Numbered from the stretch's first letter, positions 33,270 to 44,016 are shown. The stretch is 64,000 bases of DNA from Eonycteris spelaea (GCA_003508835.1 PUFA01000003.1:19105501-19169500); one strand, 5' to 3'. Numbers and translations: made by a program. The notes: generated by a model from the sequence alone, not told the origin.

Positions 33270-33649
33270 AAGCCACCAATATAAAAGACAGAGATACCCA
33301 GATGAACAATAGAAACAGGAAACTTAACAGAAGTGGAGTTGATTTGAGGAGAAAATTAAAAAAATGCTACAATTAATATCCTCAGAGATAAAAGAGAAGA
33401 TATTTCAACCACAGAACAAAGAGATGATTAGGAAAAGAACAAAAACAAAAGAACATATTCCAAGAACAAAAACAAATGCTCTTGAGAATTAAAAACATCC
33501 TAGTAGAAGTGAAAAATTCAGTAGAAGAATAAGAGGCAAAGTTGAGGAAAGAGGGCAAAGAAAAGAGATGGAATATAGAAAATGCAAGGACTAGTCCAGG
33601 AGTTACGATCTATAAACAATAGAAGATCAGTAAAAGAAACAACAGAGAA

Positions 33650-33860
33650 AAAGCCGAGAGGAATTGTAGAAAGAAAGGGGGAAAGAAGAAGGAAGAGAGG
33701 GAGGGAGGGAGGAAAAGGGAAGAAGGGAGGAAGAGAGAGAGAGAGATGGGGGAGAGGGCAGAGGAGGAGAGGGAAGGAGAGGAGAAGAGAGAAGAGGTGA
33801 GGCTCGGGGAGAGGGCAGAGAAGGGAGGGGAGAGGAAGGGAGAAAAAAAGAAGAAAAACT
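33650..33860 (+). repeat. GGAA/GGGA purine tract
   Basis: About 210 bp of nearly pure purine (GGGAGGGAGGG, GAGAGAGA and AGGAGAGG units) inside the HAL1-like element. The minus-strand frame through it is a Leu/Ser/Pro/Phe low-complexity run and is not a gene. Confidence 0.95.
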
Positions 33861-34485
33861 CCCAGAATTGAAGGATTGAATTTACAGATATAAAGGACCT
33901 GCCAAGTGCCCAGCACAATGGACAAAACATCGTTACAAAATTTTAGAACATTGCCTACCAAGAAAAAGAAAAATCTTATATGTTTACAAAGATCCGAAAG
34001 GCTTTGCCCTTTTCGATAGCCCTACTGGAAGCTTGGAGATAATGGTAAATGCCTTCAAGATTCTGAAGAGAAAATTCTACGGATCTAGAATTTCATAACC
34101 ACTTAAGTACCAATCAATGGGGCAGGAGAATAAAGACATTGTCAGACATGGAAGATTGTACAATATTTATCCCCCATCCATTCCTTTCCAGGAAGCTACC
34201 AAGGATATGTGCCCTCAGAACCAGGGACGAAACCAATAATGAGGAAGAATGAGACACAGGACATACAACATGAAAGACATTTGCTGGTGAAAAAAGGGCC
34301 CAGGATGGCAGTTGTTCACCAGGCCCGGAGGCTTTCAGTCCCCACTAGAGCACATCAGATACCTCCAGGAAAGACTTCTCAGAAGCTAGAATTGATGAAA
34401 TATCTGATGATTGTGAAGGAGGCATTAGATATAACTGTTGAAGTTTTCACGATTGAGTTAGAAATGTGTAAGTCGAAAGCCAAGC

Positions 34486-34494
34486 AAAATAATA

Positions 34495-34531
<37 letters not shown>

Positions 34532-34532
34532 G
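34486..34532 (+). repeat. (AAT)n microsatellite
   Basis: About 13 AAT/ATA units with one early interruption. Confidence 0.95.
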
Positions 34533-34735
34533 CAAGAAAATTTTTACCTCCAGGAGAAGCAAAAAGTTGAGTGGGAAAGAGAAGTCATCGTGGTTTACTA
34601 TATGTTTTTACAAAGTCAGATTAATGTTAACCGCCAATACTGATCTAACCAAAATTATAACAACCATACTGAGGGGCTGGGGAAGAGAAGGTGTGCATGA
34701 GTGGACAGAGCAGAGAAATTCTCAGGAGACTGATG

Positions 34736-35218
34736 TTTAAAACTTAATGATCAAAATAAAAAACAAATTATAAGGTAGCAATACAAGTTTAGACATATTT
34801 TTTAGAGACATGAAACTAAATCCCAAAATAATCAGAGTTGAAAATGGTTGCCCCACAGGGAGGGAGACGCAGAGAAGGAGAATCGGAGACTGCTGTTTTC
34901 CACAGCAAAGCTTGAAAACCAATTCGACTATGCATATGCATGACTTGGGTGAAAATATAAACTTTTAAAATAAAATTTAAAAAATAAAATGGTGAAATAA
35001 CGCTGGCTCTTACCATTTCATCAGGTTTGAAAACTTGTAACGTGCCATACACGTGAAAGGTATTTCGTAGTTAATGAGGCACAGGAACAATTGTGCAGGT
35101 CAGTATTTATAATCTGGTTGATATTTTGAAATGTCACAGTTCTGTCATATATACTCAATCTTCCAAATTGCTTGTGCTTATTTAGCATAACTTGTCCCAA
35201 AATTGAGGAAACATTCAT
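34736..35218. other. Unassigned AT-rich sequence
   Basis: Flank of the HAL1-like remnant, possibly its 3' UTR. It contains the palindrome reported at 34930-34941. Confidence 0.4.
34930..34941. promoter_or_regulatory. MORE-type palindromic POU site
   Basis: ATGCATATGCAT is an exact match to the MORE element bound by dimers of Oct-class POU factors. The site is perfectly self-complementary. Occupancy is not shown, and a single 12-mer in AT-rich repeat DNA may be chance. Confidence 0.4.
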
Positions 35219-35252
35219 GCCACACACACACACACACACATGCACGCACACA

Positions 35253-35301
<49 letters not shown>
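35219..35301 (+). repeat. Compound (CA)n-(GA)n microsatellite
   Basis: About ten CA units, a TGCACGCA interruption, then about 20 uninterrupted GA units. The minus strand reads CT then GT. Confidence 0.97.
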
Positions 35302-35303
<2 letters not shown>

Positions 35304-35479
35304 AAGGATAGCCAAGGTAACTGAATAATAAGCTAACAGGGAGCTTGCTTTACCAGATATTAAGATTTTGCAGAAAAGTATATAAATTAAGAGTGGTACT
35401 GGCATGTTAAAAAAAGAGGTGTATCAAAAGAACCAAACAGAGGGCCCAGAGATATACTAGTACACAAATGGAGCCATCG

Positions 35480-35572
35480 CGATTCTTATTTTTCAGATTA
35501 AAAAACAGCTTCATAAAAATCCATTGCTGAAGGTCACATAGCTGGAACTCACCACAATGTCTAGGTGCTCAT
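35480..35572 (-). repeat. MIR fragment
   Basis: 'tttcagattaaaaaacagct' and 'gaaggtcacatagctggaac' match the antisense MIR centre. Confidence 0.55.
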
Positions 35573-35727
35573 TCTTTTATTTATCCTGCTTATGAATCAT
35601 TAGACTATTGATCTTTCACCAGCTTGGAATTCGGAACCATCACCTTCAAACATCTTTGCACTATTCCCTCTTCTGATTTTGGAATGCCAATTAAATTTTA
35701 AACGTTCTCACTCTATCCTCTAACCTT

Positions 35728-35761
35728 TTATGTTTTCTTTCTTTCTTTCTTTTTGCTTTCT

Positions 35762-35808
<47 letters not shown>

Positions 35809-35843
35809 CCTTTCTTTCTTCCTTTTTCTTCTTTCTTTTTTGT
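35728..35843 (+). repeat. (CTTT)n tetranucleotide repeat
   Basis: About 25 CTTT units with a few interruptions. The complementary strand is (GAAA)n. Pyrimidine/purine asymmetry is complete. Confidence 0.97.
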
Positions 35844-36079
35844 CTCTGCTACTTTTCAGACCTATCTCTAAAAAAGTGTCTTGAAAAGTAAGTAACAAAC
35901 AGAACCATTGAGGAAAGCATACAGTCTAAATAAATGGAGTTGAGATGATTGATTCTCTAATTGAAAAAAAAAATTAACACTCAATGTAATTGGGGTGGAG
36001 AGGAAGATGAAAAGAATAGCAAAATATTAAGATTGAAGATTTGATAAGATGACTGAGAGTTAGGTGGAAAAAAAAAGAA
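35844..36079. other. Unassigned A-rich spacer
   Basis: Nothing recognised. Confidence 0.4.
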
Positions 36080-36432
36080 AACAAAACAAAACTTCACTCT
36101 GGGTGCTGTGTGGTTGCTAGATTATGGGAGGGAGGGGCGGGAAGAGTAGGGAATTCAGTGAAGGAGACCAGCTGAAGACCATTGCAATAGGAGGAGTCAT
36201 GATGTGCGTTTGAATATAAAATGGTAGTGGTGGGGACAGAGAGATCTAGCTCCTGTCACATGGCTTTGCCTCGTCTAGCAGACATCTCTAAAGGAGATTG
36301 ATAAGACCTGGTAAGTGATTAGATTTTGGCGATCAGAGAAAAGAAGAGTCGATGGACTCCAGGTACCTGGCCTGGGAGACTGGAAGGATGCGCCCATATT
36401 GATAGCTACTAAGTCATACTGGATTAACAACG
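36080..36432 (-). repeat. L2 fragment (ORF2 part)
   Basis: Antisense L2 upstream of the 3' UTR: 'ctctgggtgctgtgtggttg', 'ggagaccagctgaagaccat', 'tgcaataggaggagtcatga', 'ggcctgggagactggaagga'. Complementary to the L2 reverse-transcriptase C-terminal coding region, now non-coding. Confidence 0.7.
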
Positions 36433-36850
36433 GCTCTGCAGATACACATAAATCTAGGGCTGCTACGGAACTTGTAGGTGGAGATGTAAGCAGTGGTGAA
36501 TACAGGTGTGCAGTTCAAAAGCAAACTGGAGCTGGAAACAGAGTTGGGGAGTCCAGGGGTAGACGAAATTCAATCCCTTGTTATGTGTTACTGTTCCCTC
36601 TACTCCCTTCTCATCACAGAGTTTGCCATTATTGGTGGTAACTACTTTCTGTTTCCTCCCTAGGCTGTCAATCCTGGGAAGATGGAGACTGTAGCTTATT
36701 TTCTGCTGTAATCCTATTTTCTGGCACACACACTAAGTCTTTTATTGAGGACTTGGCAAAGGGAAGATGATCGAGGGAACATCAAAACCTACGGGACAGC
36801 CAACAAGAGAAGACCATCAAAGGAGCTGCCAAAATAACCATCAAAGAAAG
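36433..36850. other. Unassigned sequence left of the inverted repeat
   Basis: No repeat family recognised. This is the outer flank of the left arm and does not resemble the outer flank of the right arm. Confidence 0.4.
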
Positions 36851-37015
36851 AGGAGAAGCACAGGATGTGCATTCCAGGAGCCAAATGGAGGGAAGATGTC
36901 TAGAGTGGAGTGGGGCCACGTGGCCGAGATGTTCCTGTCCTGGACAGGTTCCCCGCCTGCCCCATCCCAGCTCTTTCCAGAGAAACTCCCCAGTCCACTG
37001 TCCAGACACCACATT
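36851..37015 (+). repeat. Inverted repeat, left arm (165 bp)
   Basis: The reverse complement of this segment recurs at 37316-37482 with only four differences: two substitutions (one converts a CACGTG E-box at about 36918 to CAAGTG) and two single-base length changes near the outer end. The arm contains 'gaggggaagatg'-like purine words, 'gttcctgtcctggacaggtt' (itself a hyphenated palindrome) and 'agtccactgtccagacacca'. No repeat family is recognised. Similar short frames occur on opposite strands, as the inversion requires. Confidence 0.97.
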
Positions 37016-37315
37016 TCTCTCCTTCCCCACAGAGGCTGATAGACCCAGATGGACACCTGACCTACAGCTTGTCTGTTCATTACTGGTGAGCTTTCCAGGG
37101 AAAATAGAGAGAGGGGGAGTCAGCATCATGACGAGCTGAAGTCATGTGACGAATCCATGAGCCAGCACCATGTGACATTTGTGACGGGACAGGGTCTCTG
37201 GGTAAGGAGAAGAAGCTTCTAGTAGAGAGAGAAGGAAAAGAACATGGAAGCAGTCCCCATTCCTGCTAACTTTCCAGCTCCCAGCTCCAGTCCTTGTAGG
37301 ACCTGCCCTGACCTT
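37016..37315. other. Spacer of the inverted repeat
   Basis: 300 bp between the two arms, with no internal symmetry seen. It carries 'agccagcaccatgtgacatt' and a GA-rich patch at 37200-37240. Function unknown. Confidence 0.6.
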
Positions 37316-37482
37316 AATGTGGTGTCTGGACAGTGGACTGGGGAGTTTCTCTAGAAAGAGCTGGGATGGGGCAGGCGGGGAACCTGTCCAGGACAGGAAC
37401 ATCTCGGCCACTTGGCCCCACTCCACTCTAGACATCTTCCCTCCATTTGGCTCCTGGAAATGCACATCCTGTTGCTTCTCCT
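37316..37482 (-). repeat. Inverted repeat, right arm (167 bp)
   Basis: About 97-98 per cent identical to the left arm when reverse-complemented. Immediately outside it, 37483-37560 reads 'ttaggttacatgggatctga', 'taaatctctctttttcttaa', 'actagtttgagtggatttct', which resembles the 3' end of a mammalian LTR or other retroelement in plus orientation. The right arm may therefore be part of an old repeat of which the left arm is an inverted copy. Confidence 0.97.
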
Positions 37483-38935
37483 TCCTTAGGTTACATGGGA
37501 TCTGATAAATCTCTCTTTTTCTTAAACTAGTTTGAGTGGATTTCTGTTCTTCTACCTAGAAGTATATCTATTATATAGATAATAATTTTAAGGAAAATCA
37601 AATGTCTATGGACTCAAGAAAATCTTCCCTTTTACTGGAGGTTGTCAACAGTCCTCTGCTCTCATTAAAAATATAATCTTCGTCTGCACTTGGTACACCC
37701 CGTTTAGAATTTGAAGCTAGAAGGAAACTGGGAACCCACTAGGGAGGGAATTGATTGCCTGCAGCCATGTGCTATTTAGTGGCCCAGAAAGGATTCCACT
37801 CCAGAATCCCTGAAGCCCAACCCACGTATCTTGCTGCAGCTGAACCCTGTCTCCCCATCTCTAAGCTCAGGAAAACACATGCCGATCACTGCACAACGAC
37901 ACAGAGTACTCAGCCCCACCGGTCCTTCAAATTCAGCTCGAGCAGGAAATGCTCAGACCCAGTAGCTGCTTTGTCTGCACTAGGACCCTCTACAGGAAGG
38001 TGGCTTAAACTAAATAAAACCTGCGCTGATGGCTTGCAATGACCACTCCATTAAAGCCGAATGCAGGCAGGATTCAGTGTGTTGAAATCCTGTGTTCCTT
38101 TTGTGCATTTGAAAAGTCACATCTGGCGCCGAATGCATTCGCTTTTGTGCTGAATGAAAGCGGTGGGATTGTGTGCTCCGGGTTCAGGCTCCTCTGAAAG
38201 GCGATTCCAGCCCTCCCAAACTGGCACAGGATGTCCGGCCATGGTCGGCTTCCTCCTCCACCACAGAGAGTGCCAATCGAAACACGCCTCTTGCCAAGAT
38301 TCTGGGACCACGCTCAGATCCAGACTCCGGGGCAGAAGGCAGACCTCCTGCCAAGTTCTGCGAAGTCAGACTCCTCCTGGGTTCTCTTCTTGGAAGTGTC
38401 CTGGCCTCCCTGTTTGGAAAGGGGACATCAGTCTTCAGGTGATTCCTGACAGCTCTGCACACTGGAAGCTGCAGGCCCTCCTCCAGCTCGCCTCGGACTC
38501 TCCAGCCCGGAAGGGCTGCCTTGCAGCATCTGGAAAAGCACTTACTGGTTTGGTTGTGGTCTGGCCTAGCAGCTGAGCTGGCTCCAAGTGCCACATCTCC
38601 AAGTGCCACGTCCTCCACATGCTGCTCCAGCCCAAAGATACTCGGGAAAGATGACAAGGAGCCCAGTTGTATACTGGCCTGGTGCTGTCCTTCCTCCATT
38701 CTTTGGAAGTCAAAAAATGTTTGTGTTTTGTGGAATGAGTGGGGGGAACAAAGCTGTCCCCGTTGTCTGAAGTGACTCTCCCGGCAGTTTTTACAGCAAT
38801 GCTCGACAGACTGAGTGAGAATAGTTTAAATGAAGTTTTTGTGCATAATATTTCACCAGGCATATGCCAGATTTCAGGATTATGATACCATTGATCTTCT
38901 CACACTTCTTAGAAAGACGTAGGAGAATAAACCTT
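37483..38935. other. Unassigned sequence
   Basis: The first 80 bp look like the end of a retroelement. From 38100 to 38870, moderately GC-rich unique DNA carries long overlapping frames on both strands (up to 171 codons minus, 140 plus) without a recognised product. Confidence 0.4.
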
Positions 38936-39012
38936 CTGTCTATTCCGTGTGTAGGGAAACTGAGGCCAAGGGAAGCTACAGAGACTCACGACAGTGGGAA
39001 AGGGCAAAGCAA
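38936..39012 (-). repeat. MIR fragment
   Basis: 'gtagggaaactgaggccaag' and 'ggaagctacagagactcacg' are the antisense MIR centre. Short. Confidence 0.5.
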
Positions 39013-39284
39013 GGCCGGTCTTGGAAAATGCACGCTGAGGGGGTGGAGAGACTCTTCCTCACTTTAGGGAGTCGAACGCTTGTTAGGCACCAGGGATGCC
39101 ACGGGTGGGGAATGTGGAGGGTAGAGGAACTGGATGCGGGTCTCTGCAAAATTAGCTTGAGCGACCCCAAATTTAAACATGCACCTCAAACTCCAAGAGC
39201 GGTATACTGGTTCTCAAGACCCAGCACAAGCGACCCCATTTCAGAAGTCTTCCCTAATTAGTCAGTCCCATCATCCTTCACATC

Positions 39285-39420
39285 TAAGAACTGTTCTCGC
39301 AAACACAGTCTGACTGAGTCACACCCTCTTTCTTTACTGTTCTCAAATTCATGTTAGTCTCACTCAACTAGATTGCTAGCTGCTTCTCAAGGGCAGGGAC
39401 TATGCCCTAGATTTTGGAAA
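39285..39420 (+). repeat. L2 3'-end fragment
   Basis: 'tctttactgttctcaaattc', 'ctagattgctagctgcttct' and 'caagggcagggactatgccc' match the L2 3' UTR in sense orientation. Confidence 0.7.
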
Positions 39421-39889
39421 CCCCAATCCCACTGGTCTCCTCATTATTTGCCAAATGGCAGGGTCATGAGCACAGCCCCAGGGGCCAGATCAAAGAAAAC
39501 AGTCATTTGGGACTTGGGGAAAGCTGTCTTGTTTCACCTAAGAACAGATCTGGGCGGGGATCAATGTCTAAAATGAAGGTTGGCAAAGAAGTGTGGCTTC
39601 CCCTTCAAGTCAAGGAGGGTGGCTCTGCCGATAGCTTGGCACAGAGAATCGATCTGGGTGAACCCCTGGTCAGCTGACTCAGGCTGCAGTAACCCACAGA
39701 AAGATGTCCAGCACACAAAACACAAGGATTTCCCAGCAACTCCCCTTCTGGAAACTTCCATCTCTGTCTGGGCCCATTGCCCCATGATCACCAGGAACAG
39801 AACCAGAGAAGCTCTTCCCCACCTTTACATCCCAACCTCACAGCGCCCCCCAGCTGGCACCTCCCTGGCACTACCCTTATCAAATGCCA

Positions 39890-39972
39890 CCAGTGAGATG
39901 ATGAATCTGGGCACCAGGAATCTGGTCCCATCTGTAACCTTGGGCAAGTGATTCCCCTTTCTGGACAGAGAC
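39890..39972 (+). repeat. Probable MIR fragment
   Basis: 'gggcaccaggaatctggtcc', 'atctgtaaccttgggcaagt' and 'gattcccctttctgg' match the centre of MIR. Confidence 0.55.
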
Positions 39973-40336
39973 ATCAACTAGCTGGTCTTGGAGCAATGCT
40001 CCTGCTCCAAGGATCAAGCGGTCTGACACCAGGGAGGTGTCAGTTGGTTCTCGCTTGGTTGATTTCCTTGTCTGTGTTTGGCCCCACGTGGCCTGCCAGG
40101 CAGACAACACAATTACTTGTACCAGGTACTAACTAGAGAGTGACCATCTGCCCCACTCCACGGAGGCCTGCGGTGGGCCTCAGGATGCCCAAAGGAGGTG
40201 TGAAATGATTTTGAAGTCTCTAATTCCCCCATGTAAATTTTGCATTCTTTTCTATATTATTATCGAGTTGTTTAAAATAAAAAATTTCATCCCTAAATCT
40301 GAGAATGAAGTGACCGTTCAGAAGGGAGCTTTGTGA
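39973..40336. other. Unassigned sequence
   Basis: No feature recognised. Confidence 0.4.
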
Positions 40337-40363
40337 TAAGGTTGTTTGGGCCAAACAACCTTA
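40337..40363. repeat. Perfect 13-bp palindrome with 1-nt centre
   Basis: TAAGGTTGTTTGG at 40337-40349 is followed by G and then its exact reverse complement at 40351-40363. No polymerase III or terminator context is seen, so the role is unknown. Confidence 0.95.
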
Positions 40364-41524
40364 CAGGTGTTTCAGGGGCACCAGTGCTTCTAAGGCTCGA
40401 CATTCATTTTTGATCCAACTGGAAATCTCCCATCCAATATTCATCCTTTCCTATTAAAATGAAAATTCCTTGGGAACAGTCTAAGAGTTGGACCAAACTG
40501 ACACAAAGATAAGATTCTATACCCGGGTCTGAGAAGCCCGTCCCAGCAGGACAGTCTGAGGCTGCTTGGATGAGCAGTAGCTGGTGAGAACAGTCAAGGA
40601 TTCTGGTGAATCTTCATTGAGTCAACACCATGATTCTACTATGTCCTCCAGAACAAGAAGGACATGGTCCTGCGGGTCTCGGCACCAGGCAGGTCCCTTT
40701 GAAGAGCTGCACTGGAGCTGGAACGATACCTCAGGACTTGGACCAACTGGCCACAGCCTGGACAGAGATCATGGATGTGTGTCACATGAAGAATGGGTGG
40801 AAGAACCAGAGTGGAGACAGAGCCAGGGATACTCCCAATTGTTATGGGGACAAGTTTTCGATTTTGTGTAGCCCCAGAGGGCAGAACCCAGATCGTTGCT
40901 CACATGTTTTAGTCTGGGCTCAGTGGAGGGGAGCCTAGAACCTTGTGAAATGATTTTGCCTCAGTTGGCAGTGACGCCCTGGTTCTGGGAGAGAGGAGGT
41001 GGGAGTTAGCTGGCTACTAGGTGATGGGTTCCTGAGAAAGAGTGAGGTGCACATGGAGTTGTGGCTCCTGGTCCCCTCAGAGGAAGAACCTGCTGCCCAG
41101 TGTGTGGAGTGTGATCAGCATGCAGCCTCCAGTGTCAGTTCTTCAGGGTTGGCCTTAGCCTCGGGGAGCCTCCTCGCCTGGGGCTTGAACTGGTAACTGG
41201 GAGGGGCAGGGGTATAAAGACCCAGAACGCCAGGCCTGCTGCAAGATACCCTGATGGGCAGTACTCACTTCAGAACTAGGCTGGCCTAGGCTTCGTGGGG
41301 TCTGCATCACCATCCAGCATCTTCCTCTGCCCCTCAAATTCCATCTCAGCCCCTCCTTCTGGAAAACCCTAAACGAGACAAAAGGATACAATCTCTGAGA
41401 CGGGTCACCCTGAGATTCTAGGAGATCATACCGTTATCACTAACCTCACCTGAGTGTAAATGAATTCTCTGAACTCTTTGCAGAGAACAAGTGTATGCAG
41501 GGGTAGCGTCAGGAAATAGGGTGG
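40364..41524. other. Unassigned sequence
   Basis: Unique sequence with frames up to 102 codons. No known product or repeat recognised. Confidence 0.4.
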
Positions 41525-41642
41525 GCAAAAGCTGTCAGGCAATGAGATTAAGAGACAATGGATTGAACTGCACACTTTGAATGAGTGAATTGTGTGGTAT
41601 GTGAGTTATATCCCAAGAAAACTGCTTAAAAATTTTTTTTAG
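41525..41642 (+). mobile_element. L1 3'-end fragment
   Basis: 'ttgaactgcacactttgaat', 'gagtgaattgtgtggtatgt' and 'gagttatatcccaagaaaac' followed by an A/T-rich end form a standard L1 3' terminus. Confidence 0.75.
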
Positions 41643-41919
41643 AGAGAGGAGACAATAGACTTGCTCTGATAGAGCCAGCCCCTCCCAGGTGGTACGAGAA
41701 AATGCTAGCCCCGCAGCCCAACACCGTGAACCGGAAGGACCTATGCAAGGCCCTCAGCTCCAAAGCAAGGCTGTCTGTTTCCACCTGGCCCTACCTGGGG
41801 CCTAGTTAGCAGCCCTCGCAGGCTCCAGTGCTGCCACCTTCCTCACGTTCCCCAGAGTACAGAGCCCTGCTGCCAGCCAGATCCTAATACGTCTCTTTTG
41901 TTCTCCCAGAACCTGAGTC
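41643..41919. other. Unassigned spacer
   Basis: Nothing recognised. Confidence 0.4.
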
Positions 41920-42142
41920 AGCAAACTTTTTCTGTAAGGGGCAGAGAGTAAATATTTTAGGCTTTGTGGACAACATGGTCTCTTTTACAACTACTTAACC
42001 CTGCTGAAGAGTGCAAAAGCAATCACAGATAATACCTAAATAAACGGGTATGACTGTATTCCAATAAAACTTCATTCACAAAAAAATGGGCAATGGCCCA
42101 GATTTTGCCCCAGGGCTGTAGTTTGTTGACCTCTGTCCTAAA
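41920..42142. mobile_element. hAT-type MITE (MER33-like)
   Basis: 'gtcagcaaactttttctgta', 'agagtaaatattttaggctt', 'tgtggacaacatggtctctt', 'attccaataaaacttcattc' and 'ctgtagtttgttgacctctg' match a well-known mammalian hAT MITE. Ends are inverted (TCAGCAAAC and GTTTGTTGA). Exact family tentative. Confidence 0.8.
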
Positions 42143-43714
42143 GTCATAGACTGGCTTCCTTGGAAATAATTACAGGCCGTAGAACAGGAAGGTTTGCTTT
42201 ATTCAAGACCCGGTCCAGCATCAGGTTGCTGAGTCTTGTAGGTCAAATGGGAGAAATAGGACCAAATGCTTTTTATATATGTTTGACAAAGATTTCAGTT
42301 CAACTGGAAGAGTCTCATAGAATATGGTTTGTGCTCTCAAGGAGTCCTGGAGACATGTAAATAAGCAGATGCTTCTCATTCAGTGTAATAAATTCAGAAA
42401 AGTGTAGGTACATTATGTAACTTGGGGCTAAAACCATCACTGGCCATTGTCACTAGGATTCAGATCATTCATTTAGGGGCTGGTTTGGTTGGCCCTCATG
42501 GTAGACTGACTAATCAAAAGGTGTCTGTAGTCCCATCTAGCCATGCTCTTGCACATTTACGGAGGACTTGACTTTCTCAAGTTCATCTTGGAAACAAGGA
42601 CAAATCTAATCCCAGCTTGTCACTGAACCAGATCCTACAGGTATTGTTTTGGTGCTGAGACAGGAGTATCCACCAGGAAGGGAGAGTGGTCACGGCCACT
42701 GCACGTGCGAGGCCAGAGGCTGGGTGGGCCGAGATGCCACATTCCCGTTTCCCAGGCTGCTCAGCATAGTTCAGTGTGTGTGTATGCTTTTCCCTCTGTG
42801 GTGCCATGACACCAACCACAGTCGCCCGGTGCCCTCTCAGGCCCTGTCTACGGGTGCCCTCTGGTGGCCTGTCGGCTAGAAAGCCTTGGGCCTGTCAAGC
42901 AAGGAAAACAGGCAGGAATGAAAAAGGGAAGGCATGAGACTCAATTGCAGAGATTTCTATCAGGCTCCCCCTTTACGGAGAAACTCAGGCCTCCCCTGGG
43001 ACTCGGGAAGGCATCCAGAGCTGGGTGGAAGAAATCGTTTTCATTCCTAATCCGAAACCTTTCGTTCTTTCAATTTGGCATTCTCGACTGTTCACGGCAG
43101 AGAGAGCATGGTGGTGATCTTCTAAAGGCACTGAGAGGCCAATGGATCAAAAACCAGCTGTGAATTTTCCTTCTGGGGCGCCATTTCTCCTTTGCATCTA
43201 CCCCCTCTCCTCAACACTGAGTCACTGCCCCTCCCCCCAACTCCTGTTCCTTCAGTGTCTCCCATTGCTAGAGTCTCAGTGGGACAATTTTCCCTCTTTA
43301 ATGAGAAAGGACAACCTACTTCTATGTGTTAAGTGCACTGAAGAGAGCCATTTCTGGTGAACGTGCAATAGTCATTCTAGCTGAAGGTTGCACACTCCTC
43401 ACCCTCAATGAAGGCCATCCACACGTTCTCTTCCTCAAAAATAGGGCAACATCTTTGGCCCATTCTTTCAAACTATACCGATAATGTCTGCGACCCTGGC
43501 AGTGCCCATCCTTGGCCAATCTGTGATGCTGATGAGAAACCTTTGTTCCAGGCCTCCAGCTTTTTTTCGAGGCCTGTTCCTTGACATCCTCCTCCCCTGG
43601 GGCCCACTCTTCCACTCTCATAGTACACACCCCATCATCCAAAAATCTATGTGCACTGATGGCCAAGTGTCTCTCCCCAGGGAGACTTGCCTTTTCCAAC
43701 CCGTTTCTTTTGGA
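42143..43714. other. Unassigned sequence
   Basis: About 1.6 kb with no repeat or exon recognised. Holds the CTCF-like site at 42855-42867. A 138-codon minus-strand frame (43322-43738) has no recognisable product. Confidence 0.4.
42855..42867 (-). promoter_or_regulatory. CTCF core motif match
   Basis: The minus strand reads CCACCAGAGGGCA, which fits the CTCF core CCASYAGRKGGCR at every position. Possible insulator or loop anchor. Occupancy is unknown. Confidence 0.5.
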
Positions 43715-43828
43715 AAAGGACATTGTTCTAAGAGTCAAAAGAACTGGATTTTCATTCCAATCCTTCTACCGAGGGCCTTGTGACTTTGGACAAGCTACTT
43801 TCTCTATACAGAATAAGGAGATTGGTTT
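43715..43828 (+). repeat. MIR fragment
   Basis: 'attgttctaagagtcaaaag', 'ccttgtgactttggacaagc' and 'tactttctctatacagaata' are MIR in sense orientation, abutting the MER5A-like element. Confidence 0.65.
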
Positions 43829-43832
43829 AGGC

Positions 43833-44016
43833 CAGTGGTTCTCAACTTGGCTACACATTAGAATCACCCAAGAAACTTTTTTAAAGTGCCCTTCATTGCC
43901 TGGGGTCAACCCCAGAGAGCCAGACTCATCATTTGGTGACAGGCAGGACCCAACTGTCAGAACTTTTAATAAACTCTCTAGATAGGTCTCATGTACAGTC
44001 AAGTTGAGTTGTTCAA
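43833..44016. mobile_element. MER5A-like hAT MITE
   Basis: Begins CAGTGGTTCTCAAC, then 'ttggctacacattagaatca' and 'cccaagaaacttttttaaag', the signature of MER5A. The right inverted end near 43996-44016 is degraded. Confidence 0.85.

Larger units (their letters stand above)
33270..34735 (+). mobile_element. HAL1/L1 ORF1-region remnant
   Basis: The A-rich word order agrees with the ORF1-type region of HAL1 or old L1: 'gagaattaaaaacatcctag', 'tcccagaattgaaggattga', 'gtgcccagcacaatggacaa', 'actggaagcttggagataat', 'gaataaagacattgtcagac', 'accaaggatatgtgccctca'. A 144-codon frame (34209-34643) is a broken piece ending in an Ile/Asn run from the AAT repeat. A purine tract has expanded inside it at 33650-33860. 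Confidence 0.7.

Noticed and set aside
34209..34643. A 144-codon plus-strand gene.
   Set aside because: It lies in HAL1-like sequence and includes an Ile run encoded by the AAT microsatellite.
36767..37465. Two similar proteins encoded on opposite strands of the inverted repeat.
   Set aside because: The similarity follows automatically from the inverted duplication of the DNA; neither frame resembles a known family and both end soon outside the arms.
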